Source of the DNA: Bradyrhizobium sp. Ash2021
GTDB taxonomy: Bacteria; Pseudomonadota; Alphaproteobacteria; Rhizobiales; Xanthobacteraceae
Length of the DNA stretch: 64,000 nucleotides
Assembly: GCF_031202265.1 (NCBI RefSeq)
Contig: NZ_CP100604.1
Coordinates: forward strand, 124,001-188,000
Direction of reading: 5' to 3'
Shown: positions 35,526 to 44,832 of the stretch, in pieces
Layout: each line of letters opens with the position of its first letter
Position numbering within the stretch: the stretch's first letter is position 1
Program-made: the position numbers and the translations under genes
Notes under the pieces: model-generated
Seen by the model: the letters and a program-made list of their open reading frames with translations, nothing else
Database searches by the model: none
Told to the model about the DNA's origin: nothing

Positions 35526-36698
35526 ATGATAGCCGATCGCAAATGGGTTGAGAGAAATCTTGGCTTCGATCCGATCTCGACGCCCCCGCCCGCCGCGGCC
35601 TTCACCGTCAAGACGGTGGCGGCATCCGCCGTCAAGCGCTCCGCCAAGGTCGCTCCGGAAGATTTCCAGCGCGAAATAATCGACTTCGATTCGGAGGCGC
35701 CCGAAGGCCGCGAGTTCGTCGCCTTCAGCACCGCGACCGGACTGTCGCGCTTCACCGACATACCGTGGCCGAAGGGATTGGCGCCGCAGACCGGACCGAA
35801 GCCAAAAGGCACGGGCAGCGGCCCGCTGCCGAAGGCCGACGTGCTGGTGGTGACATGGACCGTCGACGAGGGTCACGCGCTGAGCCGCGTGCTGACCCCC
35901 GGCAAGGATTCCCGCAACGACTATGTTTCCTACACGCACAATTTCGCGACCCTTTCGAAGAAATTCCGCAAAGGCGCACCGGCGCTGCAGGCCAAGCGGC
36001 TCGGCGCCTATTGGACGACGGCGATCGGCAAGAAATCGGTCGTGGTCTTCAAGTCGGACTCCCATATGTCGCAGGACGGCCCGCAACTGCCGAACATCGA
36101 CGTCTGGCGCCAGATCATCGAGGAAGTGAGGCCGAAGCTCGTGATCACCACCGGGACCGCGGGCGGCATCGGCAAGCTGGTCGAGGTCGGCGACGTCGTG
36201 GTCAGCCCCGTGGTCCGCTTCGATTGCACCTCGAAGTTCAAGAGGAAGCCTTTTGCGCAGGCGCACTACACCAGCTCGCCCGCCAAATCCTCGAAATTTG
36301 CCGTGGCAAAAGGGCTGTTCAAGGCCAATTCCGCACAGCTGCCGAAGGACAACACGCGGCCACCCAAGATCATCAAGGTGGCGCCGGCGGATTTGAAATC
36401 CTCGGTCGTGACCACCGACCTGTTCGGCTTCGATACCTCGGACAACCACTACAAACTGCAGGGGCTCGGCGACGTTTCCGAAATGGGCGACGCCATTCTG
36501 GGACTGGTGGCAAAGGACATGGGCAAGAGCGCGCCGCGCTGGCTCGCGATCCGCAATGTCTCCGACCCGCAGATCAAGGCCGAAGGGACGCTGCGGCAGC
36601 AGGCGCAGGTCGCCGCCACCATCTACAAGGGTTATGGGCGGTGGAGCTCGGTGTGCAGCGCCATCACCTGCTGGGCCAGCATCGTGGCGGAGCCGTAG
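35526..36698 (+). CDS. Phosphorylase-superfamily (PNP/MTAN-fold) protein of unknown role
   Basis: A 390-residue protein starting at ATG 35526 after GAGGAG. From about residue 100 it shows the nucleoside phosphorylase/nucleosidase fold. PKADVLVVTWTVDEGHALSR is the first strand. LVITTGTAGGIGKLVEVGDV (about 205-224) is the family glycine-rich signature. SEMGDAILGLVAKDMG followed by WLAIRNVSDPQI matches the ribose/base-binding end region. The N-terminal 90 residues, including a hydrophilic Pro/Ala/Lys part, and a 60-residue insertion (about 240-300) are not standard for metabolic nucleosidases. It stands alone with its own ribosome binding site. The substrate is unknown. Confidence 0.65.
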   Translation: MIADRKWVERNLGFDPISTPPPAAAFTVKTVAASAVKRSAKVAPEDFQREIIDFDSEAPEGREFVAFSTATGLSRFTDIPWPKGLAPQTGPKPKGTGSGPLPKADVLVVTWTVDEGHALSRVLTPGKDSRNDYVSYTHNFATLSKKFRKGAPALQAKRLGAYWTTAIGKKSVVVFKSDSHMSQDGPQLPNIDVWRQIIEEVRPKLVITTGTAGGIGKLVEVGDVVVSPVVRFDCTSKFKRKPFAQAHYTSSPAKSSKFAVAKGLFKANSAQLPKDNTRPPKIIKVAPADLKSSVVTTDLFGFDTSDNHYKLQGLGDVSEMGDAILGLVAKDMGKSAPRWLAIRNVSDPQIKAEGTLRQQAQVAATIYKGYGRWSSVCSAITCWASIVAEP

Positions 36699-36743
36699 GT
36701 CGGAAAGCTGCGAGACCGAGCTAGGGCGTGATGCGTTCAGGTT

Positions 36744-36894
36744 GTTCTCCCTCGCCCCGCTCTTGCGGGGAGAGGGTTGGGGTGAGGGGCTTTCGCAGCA
36801 AATTCGTTAGATGTGAGTGTGCTGAGAGTCCCCCTCACCCGGATCGCATCTTCGATGCGATCCGACCTCTCCCCGCAGGCGGGGCGAGGTGAAC
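36744..36894. repeat. 150-bp palindromic element, copy 2 of 4 (opposite orientation)
   Basis: CTCCCTCGCCCCGCTCTTGC then GGGGAGAGGGTTGGGGTGAG at the left and CGACCTCTCCCCGCAGGCGG then GGCGAGGTGAAC at the right. This is the reverse complement arrangement of the copies at 28801 and 41766, and the same orientation as 62885. It fills the gap before the Lrp gene; nothing else is seen there. Confidence 0.9.
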
Positions 36895-36955
36895 GACCAC
36901 CGGTGCCGACTCAAACAAAAGCCATCACGCTATAGCCTTCAGCTTCACTGCTGCG

Positions 36956-37411
36956 TCAGAACGGCAGCGCGACGTCGTATTTGATCTCTTTCAGGATCAC
37001 ATTCGTCCGCACGTGACGGATGCCGGGGATCTTGAACATGAAGTCATCGAGAAAGCGGTTGTAGGCCGCCATGTCGCTGACGACGACCCGCAGGTGATAG
37101 TCGGCGTCGCCGGTGGTCGCAAAGCATTCGAGGACCTCCGGCCGCTTGCGAACGCGCACGACGAATTCGGAGACGAATCTCTCGTCATGGCGGTCGAGCG
37201 AGACATGCAGGATGGCCGACATCGAAAATCCGGCCTTCTCGCGATCCACCAGCGCCGTATACCGCGCGATAACGCCCGCCGCTTCCAGCGAAGCGACGCG
37301 GCGCCAGCAGGCGGACGAGGACATGCCGACGCTGTCTGCCAGTTGCTGATTGCTCTGCCGGTTGTCGTGCTGGAGTTGCTGCAACAGCCGCCCATCAAGC
37401 GGGTCGATCAT
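36956..37411 (-). CDS. Lrp/AsnC family transcriptional regulator
   Basis: A 151-residue Lrp-type regulator. The helix-turn-helix is IDPLDGRLLQQLQHDNRQSN followed by QQLADSVGMSSSACWRRVASLEAAGVI (residues 2-50 in total). The RAM effector domain includes VLECFATTGDADYHLRVVVS. These proteins sense amino acids. It is divergent from the indolepyruvate oxidoreductase-type gene with 152 bp between, the usual arrangement for a local regulator of that amino-acid catabolic enzyme. The intergenic region is AT-richer than its surroundings (CATTTATACCTAAATCCCAG), as expected of a promoter. Confidence 0.9.
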   Translation of the reverse strand: MIDPLDGRLLQQLQHDNRQSNQQLADSVGMSSSACWRRVASLEAAGVIARYTALVDREKAGFSMSAILHVSLDRHDERFVSEFVVRVRKRPEVLECFATTGDADYHLRVVVSDMAAYNRFLDDFMFKIPGIRHVRTNVILKEIKYDVALPF

Positions 37412-37563
37412 TTCCCGGCCTTCCCTGATCTGGATAATTCATCCAGAATATAGCCAATTACCGAACATTTATACCTAAATCCCAGTATTTCCCGGGAAAT
37501 CTGGAAAATCCTGTCCGTGAATTAGCAGATACTTCCGTCGACCTCCTCATCAGGACGACGGAC

Positions 37564-40500
37564 ATGCTGGACATATCAGACGCGCCGCAGCCGAACCTGG
37601 ACCATTATTCGCTCGAGGACCGCTACGTCAGACAAAGCGGCCGGGTGTTCCTTACGGGCACCCAGGCGCTGGTGCGCATCCTGCTCGATCAGCGCGACCG
37701 CGACATCGCTGACGGGATCAACAGCGCCGGTTTCGTTTCGGGCTATCGCGGTTCGCCGCTTGGCGGCGTCGACATGGAGCTTTGGCGCGCCAAAAAATTC
37801 TTAGCCGATCGCCGCATCGAATTTCTCCCCGCCGTCAACGAAGACCTCGCGGCGACAGCAGTCTTGGGATCGCAGCAGGTCGAGACCAACCCGAAGCGCG
37901 AAGTCGATGGCGTATTCGGCCTCTGGTACGGCAAGGGCCCCGGGGTCGATCGCTCCGGCGACGCGCTGAAACACGGCAACGCCTACGGCTCCTCGCCGCA
38001 CGGCGGTGTCCTCGTCGTCGCCGGCGACGACCATGGTTGCGTCTCGTCGTCGATGCCGCACCAGTCCGATGTCGCCTTCATGGCGTGGTTCATCCCGACG
38101 CTCAATCCGGCCAGCGTCAGCGAATATCTTGCCTTCGGCGAATATGGTTATGCGCTGAGCCGGTTTTCCGGAATGTGGGTCGGCTTCAAGGCCATTTCGG
38201 AAACCGTGGAATCCTGCGCCTCGGTCGATCTTCCCGTCCGGCGTCGCTTCGTCCGGCCGGACTACGATATGCCGCCGGGCGGTTTGCATTACCGCTGGCC
38301 GGATCTTCCCGGTCCGCAGATCGAGCACCGCCTCGAAGCCAAGAAGAACGCGGTGCTGGCCTTCGCCGCGGCAAATCCGATCGACCGCAAAATCTATGAC
38401 ATCCCCGATGCGACCTACGGCATCGTCACAACCGGCAAGGCGCACCTCGATCTGATCGAAGCGTTGCGGCTCATCGGTCTCGACGAGGGCGAATGCCGGC
38501 GGCTCGGCATCGATATCTACAAGGTCGGCATGGTCTGGCCGCTGGCGCACCACGACGCACTGGAATTCGTGCGCGAGAAACGCGAAATCCTCGTGATCGA
38601 GGAGAAGCGCGGCATCATCGAGAGCCAGTTCAAGGAATATTTCTACGATTATCCCGGCCACAAGCCGGAATGGATGGTTGGCAAGACCGACGAGAACAAC
38701 GCACCATTGGTGCCGTGGGTAGGTGAATTGTCGCCGCGCCTGCTGGCGCCGATCGTGGCGCGGCGTCTGGACGCGATTTTTCCGGGCCTCGACCTGCAGT
38801 CCCGCGCCGCAAGGCTTGCGCCACAAAGCACCGGCATCGTCGAGATATCCGGCGCGAACCGCACGCCCTATTTCTGTTCCGGCTGTCCGCACAATACGTC
38901 AACCAAAGTGCCCGAAGGCTCGCACGCGCTGGCCGGCATCGGCTGCCATTTCATGGCGAGCTGGATGGATCGCGAGACCACGTCGCTGATCCAGATGGGC
39001 GGCGAAGGCGTGAACTGGGCGGCCTCCTCGCTGTTTACCGGCCGCGATCACGTGTTCCAAAATCTCGGCGAAGGCACCTATTATCATTCGGGATCGATGG
39101 CGATCCGCCAGGCGGTCGCCGCCAAGGCCAACATCACCTACAAGATTCTGTTCAACGACGCCGTCGCCATGACCGGCGGTCAGCCGGTCGATGGCCCCAT
39201 CAGCGTCCACAGCATCGCCCACGAAGTCCGCGCCAACGGCGTCGCGCGGATCGCGTTTGTTTCCGACGAGCCCGAGAAATTCAATGTGCGGGATTTTCCC
39301 GCCGATGTCACCTTCCATTCGCGCGGAGAGCTCGACGCGGTTCAACGCGAGCTGCGCGAGATTCCCGGCGTCAGCGTCCTGATCTATGAGCAGGAATGCG
39401 CCACCGAAAAACGCCGCCGGCGCAAGCGCGGCCAATTGGCCGACCCGCCGAAATTCGCCTACATCAACGATCTCGTCTGCGAGGGATGCGGCGACTGTTC
39501 GGTCGAATCCAACTGCCTCAGCGTCGAGCCGAAGGAAACCCCGTTCGGCCGCAAGCGCCAGATCAACCTGTCCTCGTGCAACAAGGACTTTTCCTGCCTC
39601 AACGGCTTCTGCCCGAGTTTTGTCACGGTCGAAGGCGCTACGCGGCGCAAGAAGCAGGGTCTTGAAATCGACGTGCTGGCCCGGGCGAAGTCGCTGCCGG
39701 AACCCGAACGTCCCGAGATCACCACGCCTTTCAACCTGCTCGTCACCGGCGTCGGCGGCACCGGCGTCATCACGGTCGGCGCGCTGGTGACGATGGCGGC
39801 ACATCTCGAGGGCAAGGGCGCGTCGGTGCTCGACTTCACCGGCTTTGCGCAAAAATTCGGCCCGGTCATGAGTTTCATCCGGCTCTCGGCGGAACCTTCC
39901 GACATCAATCAGGTCCGCATCGATCGCGGCGCCGCCGACGCGCTGATCGGCTGCGACATCGTCGTCAGCTCTTCATCCAAGGCAACGGCGACCTACCGTC
40001 CGGCGATGCGCGCCGTCATCAATATGGCTGAGATGCCGACCGGCGACATCGTGCGGAATCCGGATGCTAGCCTGGCCGGACCGATGCGGCTGCACAGCAT
40101 CACGCGCATCATTGGATCGCAAAATATCAGGAGTTTCGACGCCAACCGGATTTCGGACGCTTTGTTCGGCAACACCGTTTTCGCCAATGTGATCATGCTC
40201 GGCGCCGGCTGGCAGCAGGGCCTGGTTCCGGTCTCGATGGAAGCGTTGATGCGGGCGATCGAGCTCAACGGCGTTGCCGTCGAACAGAACAAGCGGGCAC
40301 TTGCGTGCGGCCGCCTTGCCGTGGCCGATGAACATTTCACCGCGCAGCTATTGGGACAAACGCAGCCCGAGGAGACGTTGGATCAGATCATCGCGCGCCG
40401 CGTCGATTTCCTGACATCTTACCAAAACGCAGAATATGCCGCGCGCTATCGCGCCACCGTGGACCGCGTTCGTGCCACCGAGCGCGATCGGGCAGCCGGA

Positions 40501-41001
40501 TCGGAGTTGCTCACATCAGCGGTGGCCCGCGCATTGTTCAAGCTCATGGCCTACAAGGACGAGTACGAGGTGGCGCGCTTGCATACGCAGACCGGGCTCC
40601 AGGACAAACTGCGGCGCGAGTTCGAAGGCGACTTCACCATCAAATATCATCTGGCGCCGCCCTTCCTGTCCGCGGGCAGGGATTCGCGGGGCCGGCCGTT
40701 GAAGCGGCAATTCGGTTCATGGATCGAGCCCGCTTTCCGGATGCTGGCGCGTCTGAAGATTTTGCGCGGCACGCCGCTGGACCCGTTCGGCTACACCCAC
40801 GAACGCCGGATGGAACGAAATTTGATCGCGTGGTACGAAGCCCTCTTGACGGAGCTGCTTCCCCTTCTACATGCGGGGACTGCCGGTTCGCTGGCCGAAA
40901 TCGCGTCGTTACCGATGGAAATTCGGGGATACGGACCGGTCAAGCAGGCGGCCGTCGAAAAGGTGAAGGCGAAGATCACAAACCTTCGCAACAAAGGATG
41001 A
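37564..41001 (+). CDS. Indolepyruvate ferredoxin oxidoreductase family protein (fused subunits)
   Basis: An 1145-residue fused 2-oxoacid:ferredoxin oxidoreductase. It combines an alpha-type pyrimidine-binding region (FVSGYRGSPLGGVDMELWRA), a TPP-binding region (FCSGCPHNTSTKVPEG, then CHFMASWMDRETTSLIQMGG and FNDAVAMTGGQPVDGPIS), ferredoxin-like cysteines (CEGCGDCSVESNCLS) and a C-terminal gamma domain (VTGVGGTGVITVGAL). The enzyme oxidatively decarboxylates aryl or branched-chain 2-oxoacids to acyl-CoA, passing electrons to ferredoxin. Such fused forms are common in aerobic proteobacteria. It starts at ATG 37564 (the preceding GGACGACGG is a weak ribosome binding site) and is followed by an EI24 gene 7 bp downstream. 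Amino-acid breakdown is inferred from the Lrp neighbour. Confidence 0.92.
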   Translation: MLDISDAPQPNLDHYSLEDRYVRQSGRVFLTGTQALVRILLDQRDRDIADGINSAGFVSGYRGSPLGGVDMELWRAKKFLADRRIEFLPAVNEDLAATAVLGSQQVETNPKREVDGVFGLWYGKGPGVDRSGDALKHGNAYGSSPHGGVLVVAGDDHGCVSSSMPHQSDVAFMAWFIPTLNPASVSEYLAFGEYGYALSRFSGMWVGFKAISETVESCASVDLPVRRRFVRPDYDMPPGGLHYRWPDLPGPQIEHRLEAKKNAVLAFAAANPIDRKIYDIPDATYGIVTTGKAHLDLIEALRLIGLDEGECRRLGIDIYKVGMVWPLAHHDALEFVREKREILVIEEKRGIIESQFKEYFYDYPGHKPEWMVGKTDENNAPLVPWVGELSPRLLAPIVARRLDAIFPGLDLQSRAARLAPQSTGIVEISGANRTPYFCSGCPHNTSTKVPEGSHALAGIGCHFMASWMDRETTSLIQMGGEGVNWAASSLFTGRDHVFQNLGEGTYYHSGSMAIRQAVAAKANITYKILFNDAVAMTGGQPVDGPISVHSIAHEVRANGVARIAFVSDEPEKFNVRDFPADVTFHSRGELDAVQRELREIPGVSVLIYEQECATEKRRRRKRGQLADPPKFAYINDLVCEGCGDCSVESNCLSVEPKETPFGRKRQINLSSCNKDFSCLNGFCPSFVTVEGATRRKKQGLEIDVLARAKSLPEPERPEITTPFNLLVTGVGGTGVITVGALVTMAAHLEGKGASVLDFTGFAQKFGPVMSFIRLSAEPSDINQVRIDRGAADALIGCDIVVSSSSKATATYRPAMRAVINMAEMPTGDIVRNPDASLAGPMRLHSITRIIGSQNIRSFDANRISDALFGNTVFANVIMLGAGWQQGLVPVSMEALMRAIELNGVAVEQNKRALACGRLAVADEHFTAQLLGQTQPEETLDQIIARRVDFLTSYQNAEYAARYRATVDRVRATERDRAAGSELLTSAVARALFKLMAYKDEYEVARLHTQTGLQDKLRREFEGDFTIKYHLAPPFLSAGRDSRGRPLKRQFGSWIEPAFRMLARLKILRGTPLDPFGYTHERRMERNLIAWYEALLTELLPLLHAGTAGSLAEIASLPMEIRGYGPVKQAAVEKVKAKITNLRNKG

Positions 41002-41008
41002 GACCGCC

Positions 41009-41761
41009 ATGTTGGACGCCGCCGTCAAGGCGCTATCGCAAATCCTGTCGCCGCCGATGCGCACCATTCTGTGGCGCTCGATCGGGCTGGCGCTGGTGCT
41101 GGTCACGGTGCTGGCGGTCGGATTGCAGCGGTTGTTGAGCTGGCTTGCGGAGAATGGCGAAACCTGGGCCGAGGCCATGCTGGGCCCCGGCTTCCACGCA
41201 ACACTCAATGTCCTCGCCTGGATCATCTCGATCGCCGCCGGCCTCGGTGTCGTGCTCGGCGGCATCTTCCTGATGCCCGCAATCACCTCGCTGGTCGCCA
41301 GCGTGTTCGTCGACGACGTCGCCGATCATGTCGAGCGCGAACATTATCCGGCGGAGCTTCCCGGCACCGCGCTGCCGCTCGGCGTCGCGATCCCGGAAGG
41401 CGCCAAGACCGCGCTGCTGACCATCCTGGTCTATCTGATCGCGCTGCCCTTCGTGTTCGTCGCGGGCGCCGGCTTCATCGCGTTTTTCATCGCGACCGCG
41501 TGGCTGTTGGGGCGTGAATATTTCGAGCTCGCGGCAATGCGGTTCCGCTCGCCGGCGGAAGCCAAGGCGATGCGCAAGGAAAACGCCGCCATCGTCTTCA
41601 CCGCAGGCCTGATCATCGCAGCCTTCGTATCGATCCCGATCGTCAATCTGGCGACGCCGTTGTTCGGCATGGCCTTCATGGTTCACATGCACAAGCGATT
41701 GAGCGGCCCGCGGCCGGAACTGATCGAGCAGGCGCGGCGGCGGGAAGTTTCCGCGCGTTGA
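41009..41761 (+). CDS. EI24/CysZ family membrane protein
   Basis: A 250-residue membrane protein with about four to five hydrophobic stretches and the EI24/CysZ pattern (GGIFLMPAITSLVASVFVDD, then FFIATAWLLGREYFELAAMR and FGMAFMVHMHKRL). CysZ of E. coli transports sulfate; most alphaproteobacterial EI24 proteins are uncharacterised. It follows the indolepyruvate oxidoreductase-type gene by 7 bases, suggesting co-transcription, but a functional link is not obvious. Confidence 0.85.
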   Translation: MLDAAVKALSQILSPPMRTILWRSIGLALVLVTVLAVGLQRLLSWLAENGETWAEAMLGPGFHATLNVLAWIISIAAGLGVVLGGIFLMPAITSLVASVFVDDVADHVEREHYPAELPGTALPLGVAIPEGAKTALLTILVYLIALPFVFVAGAGFIAFFIATAWLLGREYFELAAMRFRSPAEAKAMRKENAAIVFTAGLIIAAFVSIPIVNLATPLFGMAFMVHMHKRLSGPRPELIEQARRREVSAR

Positions 41762-41765
41762 TCTT

Positions 41766-41908
41766 GTCACCTCGCCCCGCTTGCGGGGAGAGGTCGGATC
41801 GCGAAGCGATCCGGGTGAGGGGGTACGGGTCTTTCAACTAGCACCGACCTCGCGGATAGAGCCCCTCACCCCAACCCTCTCCCCGCAAGAGCGGGGCGAG
41901 GGAGAAGC
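41766..41908. repeat. 150-bp palindromic element, copy 3 of 4
   Basis: It starts GTCACCTCGCCCCGCTTGCG and ends CCGCAAGAGCGGGGCGAGGG, in the same orientation as copy 1. It lies between convergent genes and could act as a terminator for both. Confidence 0.9.
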
Positions 41909-41935
41909 AGGCGACTCCATGCCAACCCGGACTCA

Positions 41936-43567
41936 TCAAACAGCCACGCCGCACTTCCGCAGCACACCCTTGGCAAAACCGAACGGCGCCGGCGTGAATG
42001 GACCCGGCGGCGCCCGGGTGATCAACGCCGTGAGCAACAGCGCGACCATCGCCAGCCAGAAACACAGCCAGAAGCCGTCGATATAGGCCAGCGTATTCGC
42101 CTCGCGTGCCACCTGGGCCGAAAGCGTTCCCATCGCCCGTGCCGGCGCTGTTCCGGCGCCGTGGCTGGCAAAGAAATCCGAGAGCTGCTTGAGCATGCGG
42201 GTCACATCGACGCTGCCGTTTTCAATGTGCTGTCCGAGATAATTGGAGTGGATCTGCTCGCGCACGCGCAGCCAGGTTCCCATCAGCGCCACGCCGATCT
42301 CGGCCCCGCCGAGCCGCATGATCTGGATATAGGCGGCAAACGACGTCGCGCGCGCCGGATCGGAATTGGACACAGCGAGGATGATGATCGGCAGCAAGGT
42401 GAACGCCTGTCCGATCGAGAGCAAAACGACGATGGTGACGAAATCGCCGCGCGCCCAGTCGTGGCTGAGTTGCGTGCCCAGCAAATTGGCCGTGGCGAAA
42501 GCCGAGAGCCCGACTACGAGCACGGTGCGGGGATCGAAATGCCGCAGCAGAAAGATCGATACCGGCACCAGCACGAACATCGGCAGCGCGCCGTATGTCA
42601 GCAACAACACGCCGGTCTGTTCGGGCCTGAGCTGACCGACCACGCTGAGAAAATTCGGCACCAGCGATGAATTGGACAGGCTGGTGAGGGTGTAGAGCAG
42701 GATGATGACCAGCGAGAGCCCGACATTGCGCGAGAACAGCACGTTGACGTGGGCCCAGGGCTCGGGAACCAACGCCTCGTTGATCAGGAACAGGACAAAC
42801 AGCACGCCGCCGCCGAGCAGCAGCGCCATGACCGTGCCGGATTCCAGCCAGTCCAGCCGATTGCCCTGATCGAGACCGGCATAGATCATCGAGACCGAGG
42901 TGCCGAGCAGCAGCATGCCGCCCCAGTCGGCATCGCGCAGCAGATTGCGGTTGACCGGTTCGGCCGGCGTACCGAGATAGACCATCAAGCCCATCAGCGG
43001 CGCGATCGCCACGCCCTGCCAGTACAGCCACTCCCAGCCCCAATGGTCGACGTAAAAGCCGACCAGCGAGGTGCCGCTGTCGAGCGCGAAGCCGACCCGG
43101 ATGGAATAGATCGAGATCGCCGGCAGCCACCACCGGATCGGCAAATTGCGGAACACGATCATCAACGTCGCGGGCACGAACGTCCCCAGCAACATGCCGT
43201 GCACGATGCTGAGCACGATCAGCGTGGTGTAGTCGTGGACGAACGGGATTGTCAGCGAGACCAGGGCATAGGCAAGGCTTGGAATGCCAAGCACGCGGCG
43301 CAGGCCGAATACGGTGGCGAGCCAGGCAACGGCCGGCGCGATGAAGATCTGCGAACCGATCGATGCGGTGCTGAGCCAGGCGCCCTCGTCGAACCCCAAC
43401 GAAAAGGCGCCGCGCAGATCCGGCAATCCGACCGATGTCAGCCGGCTGTCGAAATTGGCCAGAAAAGAGCCGAGCAGCACGGCGGCGACCGCGAACAGCG
43501 GGTGGCGCGCGACGCCACCGCGCGAGACCGGCCCGAGCGCCTGGTCGGCTGCGATCGTGTCAGTCAT
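41936..43567 (-). CDS. DHA2-family drug efflux permease (EmrB type)
   Basis: A 543-residue, 14-helix MFS permease. LPDLRGAFSLGFDEGAWLST followed by ASIGSQIFIAPAVAWL is typical of the DHA2/EmrB start, and the C-terminal DGFWLCFWLAMVALL ends the last helix. EmrB pumps hydrophobic compounds outward using protons, together with an HlyD-type adaptor. Here the adaptor gene is directly upstream and overlaps by 8 bases. The ending APFGFAKGVLRKCGVAV is cytoplasmic. Confidence 0.9.
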   Translation of the reverse strand: MTDTIAADQALGPVSRGGVARHPLFAVAAVLLGSFLANFDSRLTSVGLPDLRGAFSLGFDEGAWLSTASIGSQIFIAPAVAWLATVFGLRRVLGIPSLAYALVSLTIPFVHDYTTLIVLSIVHGMLLGTFVPATLMIVFRNLPIRWWLPAISIYSIRVGFALDSGTSLVGFYVDHWGWEWLYWQGVAIAPLMGLMVYLGTPAEPVNRNLLRDADWGGMLLLGTSVSMIYAGLDQGNRLDWLESGTVMALLLGGGVLFVLFLINEALVPEPWAHVNVLFSRNVGLSLVIILLYTLTSLSNSSLVPNFLSVVGQLRPEQTGVLLLTYGALPMFVLVPVSIFLLRHFDPRTVLVVGLSAFATANLLGTQLSHDWARGDFVTIVVLLSIGQAFTLLPIIILAVSNSDPARATSFAAYIQIMRLGGAEIGVALMGTWLRVREQIHSNYLGQHIENGSVDVTRMLKQLSDFFASHGAGTAPARAMGTLSAQVAREANTLAYIDGFWLCFWLAMVALLLTALITRAPPGPFTPAPFGFAKGVLRKCGVAV

Positions 43568-44720
43568 CGGTCTGAATGTTGGTCACGACCGACATTCCCG
43601 GCAGCAGGCGCTCCAGCAACGGCTGGTTCTTGTCGAGTTCGATCCGGACCGGAACGCGCTGGACCACCTTGGTGAAATTGCCGGTGGCGTTATCGGGCGG
43701 CAGCAGCGCGAATTGCGAGCCGCTGGCGGGCGAGACCCGCTCGACGCGGCCATGCAGCTTCTCGTTCGGAAAACTGTCGACCGTGATGTCGACGGGTTGG
43801 CCGGGCTTGACCCGCGTGAGCTGGGTTTCCTTATAGTTGGCCATCACATAGACATTGGGCAGCGGCACGACATTGATGAGGTTGCTGCCGATATTGACGT
43901 AATCGCCCGGCTGGACCTGGCGCTCGCCGACGACGCCGTCGAACGGCGCGACGATTTTGGTATAGCCGAGCTTGAGCCGCGCCGAGGCAAGGGCGGCCTG
44001 CGCGCCCAGCACGTCGGCGGCGCGCTGCTTCTTGGTTCCGGCCAGCACTTCCATCTGGTGACGCTGCGCGGCGATCACGGCCCGGCTGGCGCGAACATCG
44101 GCCTGCGCCTTGGCGTAGGCCGCGGTCGCCTGTTCGAATTTTTGCCTTGTGCCGGATTCGGTCTGCGACAGCGATTGCTGGCGCTCCTGTTCCTGCTTTG
44201 CCTCGACCTCTTGCGCGGCCGCCGATACAAGCTGGGCTTCGGCCTGCGCGATGGTCGCGTATTGCAGTTCGACCTGGTTGCTCAAATTGTCGAGCGCTGC
44301 TTGCGCCGCCGCGACGCTGGCCTCGGCCTGGGCGACCTGGGCCTGGTAGTCGGCGGGATCGATCTGAATCAGCAAATCGCCGGCCTTGACGCGCTGGAAA
44401 TCGTTGGCGGCAACGGTGAGGATTTCGCCGGCGACCCGGCTGCTCAGCCGGGTCATCTCGGCGCGGACATAGGCGTCATTCGTGGTCTGCACCGTGGCAT
44501 TACCGACCCATGCATCCCAGCGCAGCGTCGCCAGCGCGATGAAGCCGAATGCGGCCAGCACCGCGAACAGCGGAATCGCGAAACGGCCCCAGGAATTGCG
44601 CAAGGCAGCCGGCGGCGGCGAGGCCGGAGGAGCAGCCGGCGGAGGCGGCGCCGCAGCTATCTTCATTGCGGGCGGCGGGCTGGTTTGTTCCTGCTGACTC
44701 AAGGCAATCCCCTCACTCAT
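43560..44720 (-). CDS. HlyD-family efflux adaptor (EmrA type)
   Basis: A 386-residue membrane-fusion protein. A Pro/Ala-rich cytoplasmic N-terminus (about 1-45) and one transmembrane helix (about 50-68) come first. The lipoyl halves follow (TNDAYVRAEMTRLSSRVAGE and IVAPFDGVVGERQVQPGDYV), flanking a long alpha-helical coiled coil (about 120-225), and a beta-barrel region ends the protein. It bridges EmrB to an outer-membrane channel. The start ATG 44720 lies just beyond a remnant of nth, so its promoter must be in the 112-bp gap or further upstream. Confidence 0.9.
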   Translation of the reverse strand: MSEGIALSQQEQTSPPPAMKIAAAPPPPAAPPASPPPAALRNSWGRFAIPLFAVLAAFGFIALATLRWDAWVGNATVQTTNDAYVRAEMTRLSSRVAGEILTVAANDFQRVKAGDLLIQIDPADYQAQVAQAEASVAAAQAALDNLSNQVELQYATIAQAEAQLVSAAAQEVEAKQEQERQQSLSQTESGTRQKFEQATAAYAKAQADVRASRAVIAAQRHQMEVLAGTKKQRAADVLGAQAALASARLKLGYTKIVAPFDGVVGERQVQPGDYVNIGSNLINVVPLPNVYVMANYKETQLTRVKPGQPVDITVDSFPNEKLHGRVERVSPASGSQFALLPPDNATGNFTKVVQRVPVRIELDKNQPLLERLLPGMSVVTNIQTDD

Positions 44721-44767
44721 TCTGCCGAATGCCGGACGAGGCTATCAAGGCATGATGCATGCCGCAA

Positions 44768-44829
44768 ACCGTCGTGTGAGGCCACTGGCAGAGATCGTCG
44801 ATCAGGCATACCGCGCGGCTGGTGCCGCG
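44768..44829 (-). pseudogene. Remnant of the 3' end of an nth-like gene
   Basis: Bases 44768-44810 match 48070-48112, the 3' end of nth, at 36 of 43 positions, including 24 of 25 over GGCAGAGATCGTCGATCAGG CATA (one difference). On the minus strand the remnant reads CLIDDLCQWPHTTV against CLINDLCRWPEKTV in nth. A weaker match (AGCCGCGC) extends to about 44829 with a small gap. There is no stop where nth ends. It separates the DHA2 exporter gene from the HlyD gene. Confidence 0.75.
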
Positions 44830-44832
44830 AGG

